64,000 bases of DNA. Origin: Rubripirellula lacrimiformis (GTDB lineage Bacteria > Planctomycetota > Planctomycetia > Pirellulales > Pirellulaceae). The stretch is from the NCBI RefSeq assembly GCF_007741535.1, contig NZ_CP036525.1, positions 3,782,001 through 3,846,000 on the forward strand, given 5' to 3'. Positions 27,185 through 36,119 of this stretch are shown here, one piece after another; the first letter of the stretch is position 1, and every line of letters begins with the position of its first letter. The notes under the pieces are model-generated. The model had not been told where the DNA came from and searched no databases. It saw nothing but the letters and a program-made list of their open reading frames with translations. The position numbers and the translations under genes are program-made.

Positions 27185-30100
27185 ATGAACGAGTCACTGC
27201 TGTACCGAATTCGACCGGTCACGCGTCGGATGCGAGGACTTCGGTTCTGGCAGATCTGGGCGGTTGCGGCCCTGCTAGTCGGCGGCGTTGGCTGGGCGTT
27301 GCATTGGCAAGCGCAGGCGGGAACCTTGGACGGTCGCGCGGCGGCCTATTGGGTTGGGTCGATTGCGATTGGGATCGCAGTGACGGTGGCGGTAGCGTGC
27401 GCCTTCCTGTTTCGTGATCCTCGTTTCGTGGCCAGAAAGATTGAACAGCATTTCCCCAGTTTGGATCAACGTTTGTTGACGGCGCTGAGCCAATCAGACA
27501 ATCAACTGGGCTATCTGCAGCAGCGAATCGTCAAGGAAGCACGCGACCATTCACGCGAATTTGCATGGGTCGAAGCGGTGCCCGCCAGCCGGATGTGGAT
27601 CGGCCGGTTGGGTGGATTGGGGGCGACCGCGATCTTGGCAGGCGTGCTGGGGAGTCTTGCAGCGACGCGTCCCAATCAAACCAGTATCGCTGCGGCGAAT
27701 GTCGTCACCGCATCCGAACCGGTGGTTGAACCGGGGGACGTTTCGATCGAACGAGGAACCAGTCTTGTTGTGACAGCCAGATTTGGTGATTCAAGCGACA
27801 GCGCTGAATCGGTGCAGGCCAGCGATCAGGGGGAACTGTTGATCTTGGACAAAGACGGACAACAGCGTGTTTTGCCGATGACGCAAAGTTTGGACGATCC
27901 CATCTTGGGTGGCTATATCGGGTCGGTCGATCAGCCGGTCAGCTATCAGGTGCGAACGCCATACTGGACCAGCCCCGAATACAAGATCGATGTCTTTGAC
28001 TTTCCAGCGATGAAGCGATCCGATGCCGACTTGGTCTATCCCGACTATACCGGGATGGAACCAAAGCACATCGAAGACGCAGTGCGTGTCTCGGCGGTGG
28101 TCGGAACGGACCTGACCTGGCACCTTCGATTGAACAAGCCGGTGTCGAAGGCCGAACTTGTCGACGAAGATGGGAATCGGACGCCGCTAGAATTTGATGC
28201 TGACCAACCCGACGTCGGCCATGCTTCGTTCGCGATCGCTGACACACGTCGGTACGAGTTGCAATTGGTCGATGATGATGGACGCAGCAACAAGTTTCCG
28301 CCCAAGCTAGTCGTGCGTGCGCTGCCCAACCTGCCGCCCAAGTTGAAAGTAACGCCCGCCAGTGATACGGAAGTTTCGGCGCTGGAAGAATTTCCGCTGC
28401 AAGTCGAGCTTGTCGACGATTTTGGCGTGGGCCAGGTTGGTTTGGTCTATTCGCTAAGCGGTGGCGAGCCTTCGGAGATCATTTTGGGACATGATCTGCC
28501 ACGAGGTGCCAAGACGAACATCGAACAGTTGGTTGCGATGGAAGATTTGCAGGCCGAACCGGACCAGTTGCTGGCGTATCACTTCTTTGCCACCGACGTG
28601 GATCCCGAAGGCAAGCAGCGGCGGACCGAAAGCGATATGTACTTTGCCGAAGTGCGTCCGTTTGATCAGATCTTTCGTCAAGGAGATCCACCGCCGGGGG
28701 GCGAGCCGTCACCGCCGAGTCCACAGGCGGCTGAGGCCGAAGAACTGGCTGAACTGCAGAAGCAGATCATTGCCGCGACTTGGCGAGTGGTTCGCGGAAT
28801 CACGTCCAACAAGGGCGACGACGCATTGGCCGAGCCGATTGACTTGTTGATCGAATCGCAGGGCGAGGCGATGGAAAAGTTAGACGAACTTGCTGAAGAA
28901 ATCCGCGACCCCGCATCGCAGGCGTTCATCACCGAAGTTCGTGAGTCGATGTCGGCGGCGCTTGCTGAATTGACAAGTGCCAAGGCATCGTCGAATCGAC
29001 GCGGGCTCGCAACTGCGGTGCCGCATCAGCAGGCGGCCTATGGCGGTTTGCTGAAACTGCGGGCGCGAGAATTCGAAGTGTCGCGATCCAAGCAACAGCC
29101 CAGTCAGGGCCAGTCCAGTGCATCCCAAAAGAAACGCCAACAGCAATTGGATGATCTGGAATTGGAAGAAGACGAAAATCGATACGAGACTCAGAGCCAA
29201 GCTCAGCCGGCATCCGCGGAGGAGCAGGCTGCACGAGAGGTGCGTCAGACGCTGAGCCGGTTACGCGAACTTGCGCGGCGGCAGGAAGACATCAACAAAG
29301 AACTGGCACAGCTACAGACGGCGTTGGAAGATGCGAAGACCGAGCAGGAGCGGGAAGCGGTCGAGCGTCAGCTGGAAAGGCTCCGCGACCAACAGGTCGA
29401 CTTGTTGCGAGAAACCGATGAACTGGACCAATCGATGGGACAGCCCGAAAGCGAGATGGCCGGTTCCGAAGCCCAAGCCGATCTGCAGTCGACCCGTGAT
29501 GATGTACAACAAGCCGCCAAGGCGTTGGAAGAACAAGACGTGGCGCAGGCGTTGGCATCTGGTAAACGAGCCGAACGTCAGTTTGAAGAACTGCGAGATG
29601 AGTTCCGTCAATCGGCCGCAGGCCAGTTCAGCGACGCGATGCGTGAAATGCGCAATGCCGCTCAAGAGCTCGATCAACGTCAACAAGAACTGCAGGAACA
29701 ACTCAGTGATCGACAGGCGGCGGAGCAACGCAGCGGATCGCTCGGTGACACCGGGCTGCGTGGCGAATCAGCCGATGGCGGTGTCGAAGCCCAGCTTGCC
29801 GAACAACGCGAATCCCTGGGCGAACTGTTGGATCAGATGCAGGAAACGGTGACCGAGGCAGAAGAAGCCGAACCGCTGCTGGCACAAGGTCTGTACGATT
29901 CGTATCGCAAAGCCAGCCAGCGTGGGATCGATCGAAAGCTTGCCGAAGCGTCCGCGCTATCCGGTCAAGGAATGAAGCCGGAAGCCGCTCAGGCGGCGCG
30001 TCAGGCAGGCGAAGGTGTCAAGCAGTTGCGAGAAGAACTCGAGCGGGCGGCCGATGATGTTCTGGGAGACGAAACCCAAGCACTGCAGCGGGCGCTGAGC

Positions 30101-30970
30101 GAACTGGAGAAGATCGATCAGCAGTTGCAAAATGAACTGAACGACAATCGTCCCGCTGGATCCCCGCCGGGCGATGCTTCGCAAGGGGCACCGTCGTCGC
30201 AACCCGATCCGAATTCGCCCGCCGGCGCATCGCCCGGCGAATCGCCAGCAGCGTCACCGGGACAACCCCAGGGAACGCCGGCGGAAGGTGGCCAGGGACA
30301 ATCACCGTCACAAAGCCGTGACCCAGCCCAGAACCCGTCGCAGGGTGAAGGTGAAGGTGAGCGGCAAGGGCAGGGGCAACCACAGGGCGAGGGGCAAGGT
30401 CAGTCTCCCGCTTCACAGTCGGGCGAAGGTGGCGGGCCATCGCCGGGACAGCCGAGCGATGGTGATTCGCAAAATCAACCCTCTGGTTCGCCGCCACCCG
30501 GTGGGGCCGGTTCGACGGCTGGTCAGCCGCAACCTGGTTCTGCACAGCCTGGTTCTGCACAGCCTGGTTCTGCACAGCCTGGGGCCTCTGCTAGTCCGAT
30601 CGGTGGCTTCGGTGGACGCGCCGCCAACGCGCCGTTGACCGGGGATGGATACCGAGAGTGGTCGGATTCACTGCGCGAGATCGAAGAGATGGTCGATGAC
30701 CCAGACGTACGCTCACAAGCGGCCAGGATCCGGGACCGAGCCCGTGAGATACGGATCGATTTTCGTCGCAACTCCAAGGAACCCGAATGGGATTTGGTGG
30801 ATGAAATGGTGGCCACGCCACTGCGCGAGTTGAAACGAAATGTGTCAGAGGAATTGATTCGCCGGTCTGCCGACAAGAATGCCATCGTGCCGATCGATCG
30901 CGACCCTGTACCGCGAGAATTTTCCGATGCGGTTCGACTGTATTACGAACGAATCGGGAGCGGCCAATGA
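27185..30970 (+). CDS. Large membrane/coiled-coil protein of the MoxR operon (DUF4175-like)
   Basis: A 1261-residue protein, ATG at 27185 preceded by AAGGGAAC. The N-terminus has two hydrophobic segments (WAVAALLVGGVGWALHW; GSIAIGIAVTVAVACAFLF), and a third lies near residue 140-158. Residues about 200-450 look like extracytoplasmic beta domains. From about 500 on it is strongly helical and Gln/Glu-rich, e.g. LRELARRQEDINKELAQLQT, predicting long coiled coils. A low-complexity Pro/Gly/Gln/Ser region (about 985-1140) follows, ending in GSAQP repeats encoded by a 15-bp tandem repeat near 30536-30585. A compact C-terminal domain (WSDSLREIEEMVDDPDVRSQAARIRDRARE) closes it. This matches the large DUF4175-like membrane proteins found in MoxR operons; the exact role is unknown. 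Confidence 0.85.
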   Translation: MNESLLYRIRPVTRRMRGLRFWQIWAVAALLVGGVGWALHWQAQAGTLDGRAAAYWVGSIAIGIAVTVAVACAFLFRDPRFVARKIEQHFPSLDQRLLTALSQSDNQLGYLQQRIVKEARDHSREFAWVEAVPASRMWIGRLGGLGATAILAGVLGSLAATRPNQTSIAAANVVTASEPVVEPGDVSIERGTSLVVTARFGDSSDSAESVQASDQGELLILDKDGQQRVLPMTQSLDDPILGGYIGSVDQPVSYQVRTPYWTSPEYKIDVFDFPAMKRSDADLVYPDYTGMEPKHIEDAVRVSAVVGTDLTWHLRLNKPVSKAELVDEDGNRTPLEFDADQPDVGHASFAIADTRRYELQLVDDDGRSNKFPPKLVVRALPNLPPKLKVTPASDTEVSALEEFPLQVELVDDFGVGQVGLVYSLSGGEPSEIILGHDLPRGAKTNIEQLVAMEDLQAEPDQLLAYHFFATDVDPEGKQRRTESDMYFAEVRPFDQIFRQGDPPPGGEPSPPSPQAAEAEELAELQKQIIAATWRVVRGITSNKGDDALAEPIDLLIESQGEAMEKLDELAEEIRDPASQAFITEVRESMSAALAELTSAKASSNRRGLATAVPHQQAAYGGLLKLRAREFEVSRSKQQPSQGQSSASQKKRQQQLDDLELEEDENRYETQSQAQPASAEEQAAREVRQTLSRLRELARRQEDINKELAQLQTALEDAKTEQEREAVERQLERLRDQQVDLLRETDELDQSMGQPESEMAGSEAQADLQSTRDDVQQAAKALEEQDVAQALASGKRAERQFEELRDEFRQSAAGQFSDAMREMRNAAQELDQRQQELQEQLSDRQAAEQRSGSLGDTGLRGESADGGVEAQLAEQRESLGELLDQMQETVTEAEEAEPLLAQGLYDSYRKASQRGIDRKLAEASALSGQGMKPEAAQAARQAGEGVKQLREELERAADDVLGDETQALQRALSELEKIDQQLQNELNDNRPAGSPPGDASQGAPSSQPDPNSPAGASPGESPAASPGQPQGTPAEGGQGQSPSQSRDPAQNPSQGEGEGERQGQGQPQGEGQGQSPASQSGEGGGPSPGQPSDGDSQNQPSGSPPPGGAGSTAGQPQPGSAQPGSAQPGSAQPGASASPIGGFGGRAANAPLTGDGYREWSDSLREIEEMVDDPDVRSQAARIRDRAREIRIDFRRNSKEPEWDLVDEMVATPLRELKRNVSEELIRRSADKNAIVPIDRDPVPREFSDAVRLYYERIGSGQ

Positions 30971-33537
30971 TCGCCCAGGAAATCATTTGGGGGGCTCCCC
31001 AGTGGGCTGCACCAGCGTCGATTGTCGCGATCGTTTTGGCGGCGTTCGTGGTATACGGCTACGTCACTTCCGCTGGAAACCGCGGAGTGCGTTTGGCGGC
31101 GGCAACGCTAAAGGTGTTGGCGATCGCGTTGGTAGCGATCTGTTTGGTTGAACCGATGAAACGCGGCACACGCCCTCGCCCGCGCGCGAACGTGCTTCCG
31201 ATCATGGTCGACACCAGCCAAAGCATGCAGGTTTCATCCGGTGGGTCCGATCAAAGCCGATTCCAGGATGTGGTCGCGAAACTCGGTGACGATGCTCCTT
31301 GGCTAGGGCGTCTGGGGCAGTCGTTTGATGTGCGCCGTTATCGATTCGACCGGCGATTGGAAAACGTTGCTTCGTTCGAAGAAATGGCTGCGGATGGCAC
31401 TTCATCATCGTTGGCCACTTCACTTGGTTCGTTGGCGCAGCGATTTCGAGATCGTCCGGTGGGCGGCGCGATCGTGTTTACCGATGGGAATTTAACGGAC
31501 GCTGATTCCGAATCCGCCCCGAACTGGGCCGAATTAGGGTTTCCGGTGTATCCCGTTGTTCCGCGATTGGCCACCGAGTTGACCGACATTCGGATTGTTG
31601 ATGTCAGCGTTCGCACGACCGATTTCGAATCCGCCCCTACCACGGTTGTGATTCACGTCGAATCGACCGGGTTGCCAAAGCAGCAGGCTGTGGTGCAATT
31701 GGCAACGATCGAAGGAAAAGTGATCGAAGAACAGACCGTTGACCTGGGCGTCGAACAAGACGCTGCGGAGGTGAAGTTTCGATTTCGCCCCGAGCAAAGC
31801 GGGCTGGGTTTCTATCGGGCAGCGGTGTTTTCAGAAATCGATCGCAACAACGTGCTTGGTAACGAGTCACGTGCCAAGGGAAATCGCAACGACAGTCGTG
31901 CATCCGACGTCGCATCCCGTGACGTCAAATCCGACGAAGCCTCATCCGACGATAGGATATCGGCAATTGGCGAAGCCACGTTGGTCAACAACCGCCGGCT
32001 AGTGACGGTCGATCGCGGGGCAGGTCCGTATCGTGTTTTGTACGTCGCCGGTCGGCCGAACTGGGAATTCAAGTTTTTGCGACGGGCGATGGATGCCGAC
32101 GCCGAGATTCAGTTGGTCGGTTTGATTCGTATTGCCAACAAAGAAACGAAGTTCAGTTTCAGGGATCGCGGGGTCAGCGAGACCAATCCGTTGTTCGCTG
32201 GACTGGGGGCCGATGAGGAAGACTTGGCGACTCAGTACGACGAACCGGTGATCTTGCGGTTTGGTGTGAAGGAGTCCGAGGAACTGAGCGAAGGGTTCCC
32301 CGATTCGGATGAAGAGTTGTTCTCGTATCACGGTGTCGTGCTGGACGATGTCGAGACCTCGTTTTTTTCGCAGGACCAACTGCTGCGGCTACGCCGTTTT
32401 GTCAGTGCACGCGGTGGCGGTCTGTTGATGCTGGGGGGGGCTGAATCGTTTGCCGGAAAATCATTCGCAGACAGCCCACTGGGTGAACTGTCACCGGTGT
32501 ACGCGCCGCGAGCCAGTGATCTGGTCGCATCGGCGAAATCCGATTCAGGCGGGGATGCTATTTTCAACGCAAACGACCAGGGACGCGTTTCGTTGACTCG
32601 CGAGGGGCTGTTGCAGCCGTGGATGCGATTACGCGATACCGAACATGCTGAACAAGAACGGCTTGCGGCGATGCCGGAGTTTCGGACGGTCAATCCGGTG
32701 GGAGACGTCAAACCCGGCGCTTCGCGTCTGGCGACGGTCGGATCGAATGCGAGCACCACAGACGATCGCGGCGCGGCGCGGTCGGGGGCCACGGCGATGG
32801 CGGTCCAGCGATTCGGCAAAGGACGAACGGCGGCGATTCCCGTTGGTGATCTTTGGCGTTGGTCGATGCATTCCGGCGTGAACGCTGGATCCCGACGCAA
32901 CGTGTCTAGCGTGCCGGACGGACATCCGACGCAATCCGAGGACTTGGGCCAGGCGTGGCGACAAACGATGCGATGGTTGGTGGGGGAAGTCCCCGGCCGC
33001 GTCGAATTGAACGTGGACGTGGCCGGTGACCCCAGCGGGCCTGCCGATTTGGTGGTTCAGGTTCGTGATCCTGCCTATTTGGCTATGGACAATGCATCCG
33101 TCGAATTGGTGGTGACGCCGGTGGGTGGTGAATCGGTCACATTGGCGGCGACCGCCGATGACACGCAAGCCGGCGTCTATCGATCTGAATATTGGCCTCG
33201 CGTTGCCGGTGGGCATCGGGTGGTGGCGACCGTCACGGCCCCCGATGGGACCGAGGTCGGCGTGGACGTTTCGGGTTGGACATCCAAACTTGGCGTAGCG
33301 GAATTCGAAACGCTGGGGGCGAACGATGCGTTCCTATCCCAGTTGGCTCGTGAAACCGGTGGGGAAGTGATACCGCTGGACCAGCTGGAATCCTTTGCCG
33401 ACAGTTTGCCCAACCGCAAGGTGCCTGTGACCGAAACTTGGGTTTACCCCATCTGGCATCGGACTTGGGTGATGTTGTTAGTGATTGGTTGTTTGTGCGG
33501 CGAATGGGGTCTGCGACGATGGAAAGGTTTGGCATGA
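30967..33537 (+). CDS. Membrane VWA / glutamine-amidotransferase-like protein
   Basis: An 856-residue protein that starts in an ATGA overlap. Two N-terminal membrane segments (ASIVAIVLAAFVVYGYV; LKVLAIALVAICLVEPM) precede a VWA domain with VLPIMVDTSQSM (D82-x-S84-x-S86). The second half includes YRVLYVAGRPNWEFKFLRRAMDAD and RRFVSARGGGLLMLGGAESFAGKSFADSPLGELSPV, typical of the class-I glutamine-amidotransferase-like fold in these membrane proteins, but no catalytic cysteine is visible. A C-terminal helix (WVMLLVIGCLCGEWGLRRW) anchors it again. Such proteins accompany MoxR and BatA-type genes. It ends in an ATGA overlap with the next gene. Confidence 0.88.
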   Translation: MIAQEIIWGAPQWAAPASIVAIVLAAFVVYGYVTSAGNRGVRLAAATLKVLAIALVAICLVEPMKRGTRPRPRANVLPIMVDTSQSMQVSSGGSDQSRFQDVVAKLGDDAPWLGRLGQSFDVRRYRFDRRLENVASFEEMAADGTSSSLATSLGSLAQRFRDRPVGGAIVFTDGNLTDADSESAPNWAELGFPVYPVVPRLATELTDIRIVDVSVRTTDFESAPTTVVIHVESTGLPKQQAVVQLATIEGKVIEEQTVDLGVEQDAAEVKFRFRPEQSGLGFYRAAVFSEIDRNNVLGNESRAKGNRNDSRASDVASRDVKSDEASSDDRISAIGEATLVNNRRLVTVDRGAGPYRVLYVAGRPNWEFKFLRRAMDADAEIQLVGLIRIANKETKFSFRDRGVSETNPLFAGLGADEEDLATQYDEPVILRFGVKESEELSEGFPDSDEELFSYHGVVLDDVETSFFSQDQLLRLRRFVSARGGGLLMLGGAESFAGKSFADSPLGELSPVYAPRASDLVASAKSDSGGDAIFNANDQGRVSLTREGLLQPWMRLRDTEHAEQERLAAMPEFRTVNPVGDVKPGASRLATVGSNASTTDDRGAARSGATAMAVQRFGKGRTAAIPVGDLWRWSMHSGVNAGSRRNVSSVPDGHPTQSEDLGQAWRQTMRWLVGEVPGRVELNVDVAGDPSGPADLVVQVRDPAYLAMDNASVELVVTPVGGESVTLAATADDTQAGVYRSEYWPRVAGGHRVVATVTAPDGTEVGVDVSGWTSKLGVAEFETLGANDAFLSQLARETGGEVIPLDQLESFADSLPNRKVPVTETWVYPIWHRTWVMLLVIGCLCGEWGLRRWKGLA

Positions 33538-34856
33538 TCGGAAGTTCTTCCTGGCGATGGATCGCGCTGGTCGCGTGCGTGTTCGGATTGGCTGCCGTGG
33601 TGGATCGTGCCAGTGCGGCGTCGGTGCCTATCCAAAACGTTTCCTCGGACGATTCCGATTCGGATACGACGCCGACGGAGTCTGCGCCGGTGGAGGCAAA
33701 GGGCGATCAACCAGCACCAGATCAATCAGCACCAGACGGACCGCAGCCAGACGGACCGGAGACGGACGGACCAGCACCAGACGGACCAGAGCCAGACGGA
33801 CCGGAGACGGACGGACCAGCACCAGACGGACCAGAGCCAGACGGACCAGGGACGGACAAAGACGAACCAGCAACGAGCGCGGCCGAGGGTGAACTTCCCG
33901 CCGCCGCGAACCGTCCAGCACAGATTTTGTTGGTGGTGGGCGCCTCCGGTACGGAAGAATACGAAAAGCTTTTTTCTGTTTGGTCCCAGAACTGGGAACG
34001 GGTGGCGAAAGTTTCTCAGGCAGACCTGACCGTGATTGGCGGGGCGACCGGCGTTGTTTCATCGCTTTTGCAATCGGCGTCCGAGCTGAACGATCGGGAT
34101 CGTGTCCAGCAGTTCTTAGCAAAGCAGGTGGATGCAACGACCGAACCGTTGTGGATTGTGATCATCGGGCACGGGACGTTCGCACGCGACGTCGCAAAGT
34201 TCAATCTGGTGGGCCCCGATTTTTCAGCGCGAGAACTTGCGTCGTGGTTGGATCCGATCGAACGTCCGTTGGTGATCGTCAACACATCTTCGTCCAGTGC
34301 GCCGTTCATCAATCGATTGTCCAAACCGGGGCGTGTGATTGTGACGGCCACCAAAAGCGGCAGCGAAATGAACTTTGCTCGTTTTGGCGAGTTTTTCTCC
34401 AGTGCTTTCCTGTCATTGGATTCTGACTTGGATCATGACGACGAGGTTTCCGTTCATGAAGCGTTTCTGAATGCCAGCGGAATGGTTCGGAAGTTTTACG
34501 AGTCCGAGTCTCGGATCGCGACCGAACATGCGTTGATCGATGACAACGGAGACGGCAAGGGAACTCTTGCGACGATGTTCCGTGGCGTTCGTCCGGACAA
34601 AGACCAGGTCGATGTGCGTCAGATCGACGGTCAACGGGGGATGCGGATCACCCTGTCCCCCAATCCGAACGGATTGAAGTGGTTGCCGGATGAACTGAAA
34701 CAGCGGGATCAGATCGAATTGGAATTAGATAAGCTTCGCGAGCAAAAAAATCAGCTCAGCGAAGACGAATACTTTTCCGCAATCGAGCCGCTGATGGTCC
34801 GGTTAGCACGCTTGTATCACGACGTCGAATCTCGCGCGACCGACAACAGCCCGTGA
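33534..34856 (+). CDS. Exported caspase/legumain-fold protein lacking the catalytic cysteine
   Basis: A 440-residue protein from the ATG at 33534 (GGAAAGG six bases upstream, ATGA overlap with the previous gene). A signal peptide (SSSWRWIALVACVFGLAAVVDRASA) is followed by a Pro/Asp/Gly repeat region (about residues 60-115, PDGPETDGPAPDGPE twice). The folded part begins QILLVVGASGTEEYEKLF. LWIVIIGHGTF holds the histidine (His213) of the caspase/legumain fold. At the position of the catalytic D-x-C motif stands PLVIVNTSSSSAPFI, i.e. N250-T-S252, so cysteine is replaced by serine. ITATKSGSEMNFARFGEFFSSAFLSLDSDLDHDDEVSVHEAFLNAS continues like bacterial C13 proteins. I infer a pseudoenzyme acting as a binding module; loss of Cys may be family-wide. 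Confidence 0.82.
   Translation: MIGSSSWRWIALVACVFGLAAVVDRASAASVPIQNVSSDDSDSDTTPTESAPVEAKGDQPAPDQSAPDGPQPDGPETDGPAPDGPEPDGPETDGPAPDGPEPDGPGTDKDEPATSAAEGELPAAANRPAQILLVVGASGTEEYEKLFSVWSQNWERVAKVSQADLTVIGGATGVVSSLLQSASELNDRDRVQQFLAKQVDATTEPLWIVIIGHGTFARDVAKFNLVGPDFSARELASWLDPIERPLVIVNTSSSSAPFINRLSKPGRVIVTATKSGSEMNFARFGEFFSSAFLSLDSDLDHDDEVSVHEAFLNASGMVRKFYESESRIATEHALIDDNGDGKGTLATMFRGVRPDKDQVDVRQIDGQRGMRITLSPNPNGLKWLPDELKQRDQIELELDKLREQKNQLSEDEYFSAIEPLMVRLARLYHDVESRATDNSP
33720..33853. repeat. 45-bp tandem repeat coding for PDG-rich linker
   Basis: A 45-bp unit built from GACGGACCGGAGACG and ACCAGCACCAGACGGACC blocks occurs twice, with a shorter partial copy on each side. It encodes the Pro/Asp/Gly linker of the preceding entry. 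Slippage here would change linker length in steps of 15 residues without breaking the frame. Confidence 0.7.
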
Positions 34857-35368
34857 AGCTGGGCTCGCGGTGGGTGACGGACTGTTCCCGCGCTGTCGAT
34901 GCGTTGGATGTCAACTGGTTTCTGGCAAACCGAACCGAATAGGTTCTGACCGTGCTGGGGTTGGACCGGTTTTGCGTCGTGGTCTCTGCATGCCGTTTGC
35001 GTCTAGCTGCGACTGCAGGTGCGGCGTGTGACCATTGATCGTGTCGATCGCAGTGTGACGCGTCACAACAGTTTGTTCGTATTTGGCTATCGAGCCGGAC
35101 GATGAGTGTTGTGTTCGACCACGATCGGATTGTCCTCCAGCAATCAGAACCATCCTCCCCCCCCTTTGTTGGTACTGAAGGCGAAAGTCCGAGCGTCGCT
35201 GCAAATTGGTCCTGATCCAATGAACCCAACAGGCTCCTCACCTGTTGGTTGTTTCGCATTTGCAGCGACGCTTGGCTTTCGCTCCCTCAGCCAGCATCCC
35301 CTTGGTTCACGAGCGTATCGGACACCCTCTCCCCCCCGATCCTCCCAAGCTTTCCACCGAGGGCATCC
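34857..35368. other. Intergenic region with a cloverleaf-like structure
   Basis: About 510 bases after the MoxR operon. The left third shows nothing assignable. The right part contains C-runs near 35150 and 35330 and the folded element at 35181-35282 listed separately. No frame here looks like a gene. Confidence 0.45.
35181..35282. repeat. Cloverleaf-like palindromic element
   Basis: The outer arms (35181-35206 and 35258-35282) are complementary except for one bulged base and one mismatch. Between them sit two hairpins: TTGG-TCCTGAT-CCAA and AACCCAACAGG paired with CCTGTTGGTT. It ends 87 bases before the ATG at 35369. It is unrelated in sequence to the elements at 1085 and 41265 but has the same overall architecture. 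It could be a structured leader RNA or a dispersed repeat. Confidence 0.6.
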
Positions 35369-35707
35369 ATGGCCAAAAAAGATACATTCCGAATTGTCAC
35401 ACGCGGTAGTGATGGTTCGTTGTTGATTCGCGATTATCCCAGCTGTGATCCGATCCTGCACACCCACATTCAAATCGGCAGCGATGACTGTAGTACCGAT
35501 TTGGAACTACGCGGCATGCCAGTGTTTCGTGGCCTGATCGGTCCGATGCCCGAAGGCAAGAACATCGTTCGATACGAGTCGCCGGAAGTATTCGAAACAT
35601 TGACAAAAGAGTGGGGCGCGGCCAAACCACGACGGCGGACTCGGCGATCGGCCAAAGCCGAAGCGAATGCCGAAGCCAACGCAAACGCAGAAGTCGCGGT
35701 TTCCTAA
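35369..35707 (+). CDS. Small hypothetical protein with Lys/Ala-rich tail
   Basis: A 112-residue cytoplasmic protein starting MAKKDTFRIVTRGSDGSLLIRDYPSCDPILHTHIQIG. GAGGG lies eight bases before the ATG at 35369; the longer frame from 35249 has no such site and covers repeats. The body is compact and beta-rich by appearance; the tail AKAEANAEANANAEV is low complexity. There is no signal peptide or membrane segment, and I recognise no family. It stands alone, downstream of the cloverleaf element. Confidence 0.7.
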   Translation: MAKKDTFRIVTRGSDGSLLIRDYPSCDPILHTHIQIGSDDCSTDLELRGMPVFRGLIGPMPEGKNIVRYESPEVFETLTKEWGAAKPRRRTRRSAKAEANAEANANAEVAVS

Positions 35708-36119
35708 CACGCTACTGAGCGTCGTGGCTTTCCGCGATCAAAAGTAGGACGGCCTTTCCAGGCCGTCAGCAATCTGCGCCATCGACTGATCTTGTTTCCA
35801 GCGATCGGCGGCCCAGCTGACGATCGCGGCTTTCCCGCGCCCGCGATCAACGTGGAAAGCGTTGTTTGATGGTTGGGATGTTTCACGAACATTGCGATCT
35901 TTCGTGACACGGGGGGGAAGACGCCTCCTATCCGAGTTAATTCAGCCGTTCATGTGACGCCCATGCCGTGAAACATCGGGTGATTGCTATTGCTGTGATG
36001 CGGCGTCGTGGACTATTCCAGGTTCGATACAGGAAGTTGCCCCACCTTATTCAGTTCCTGACGTGCGTCCGCCATTACCCCACCCCAATCTGTTGCACCC
36101 AAATCGTTCGCTATCCGAA
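35708..36119. other. Intergenic region
   Basis: About 410 bases with one clear hairpin at its left end (35748-35767). The rest must contain the promoter of the lipoprotein gene at 36120, but none is evident. Confidence 0.4.
35748..35767. terminator. Hairpin after the 35369 gene
   Basis: GACGGCCT pairs perfectly with AGGCCGTC around a TTCC loop, 40 bases after the stop codon. There is no T-run on either side, so it may be a REP-type repeat rather than a Rho-independent terminator. Confidence 0.4.

Noticed and set aside
35704-35910. 68-codon minus-strand open frame after the 35369 gene
   Set aside because: It runs through the hairpin at 35748, has a basic low-complexity composition and no ribosome-binding site.
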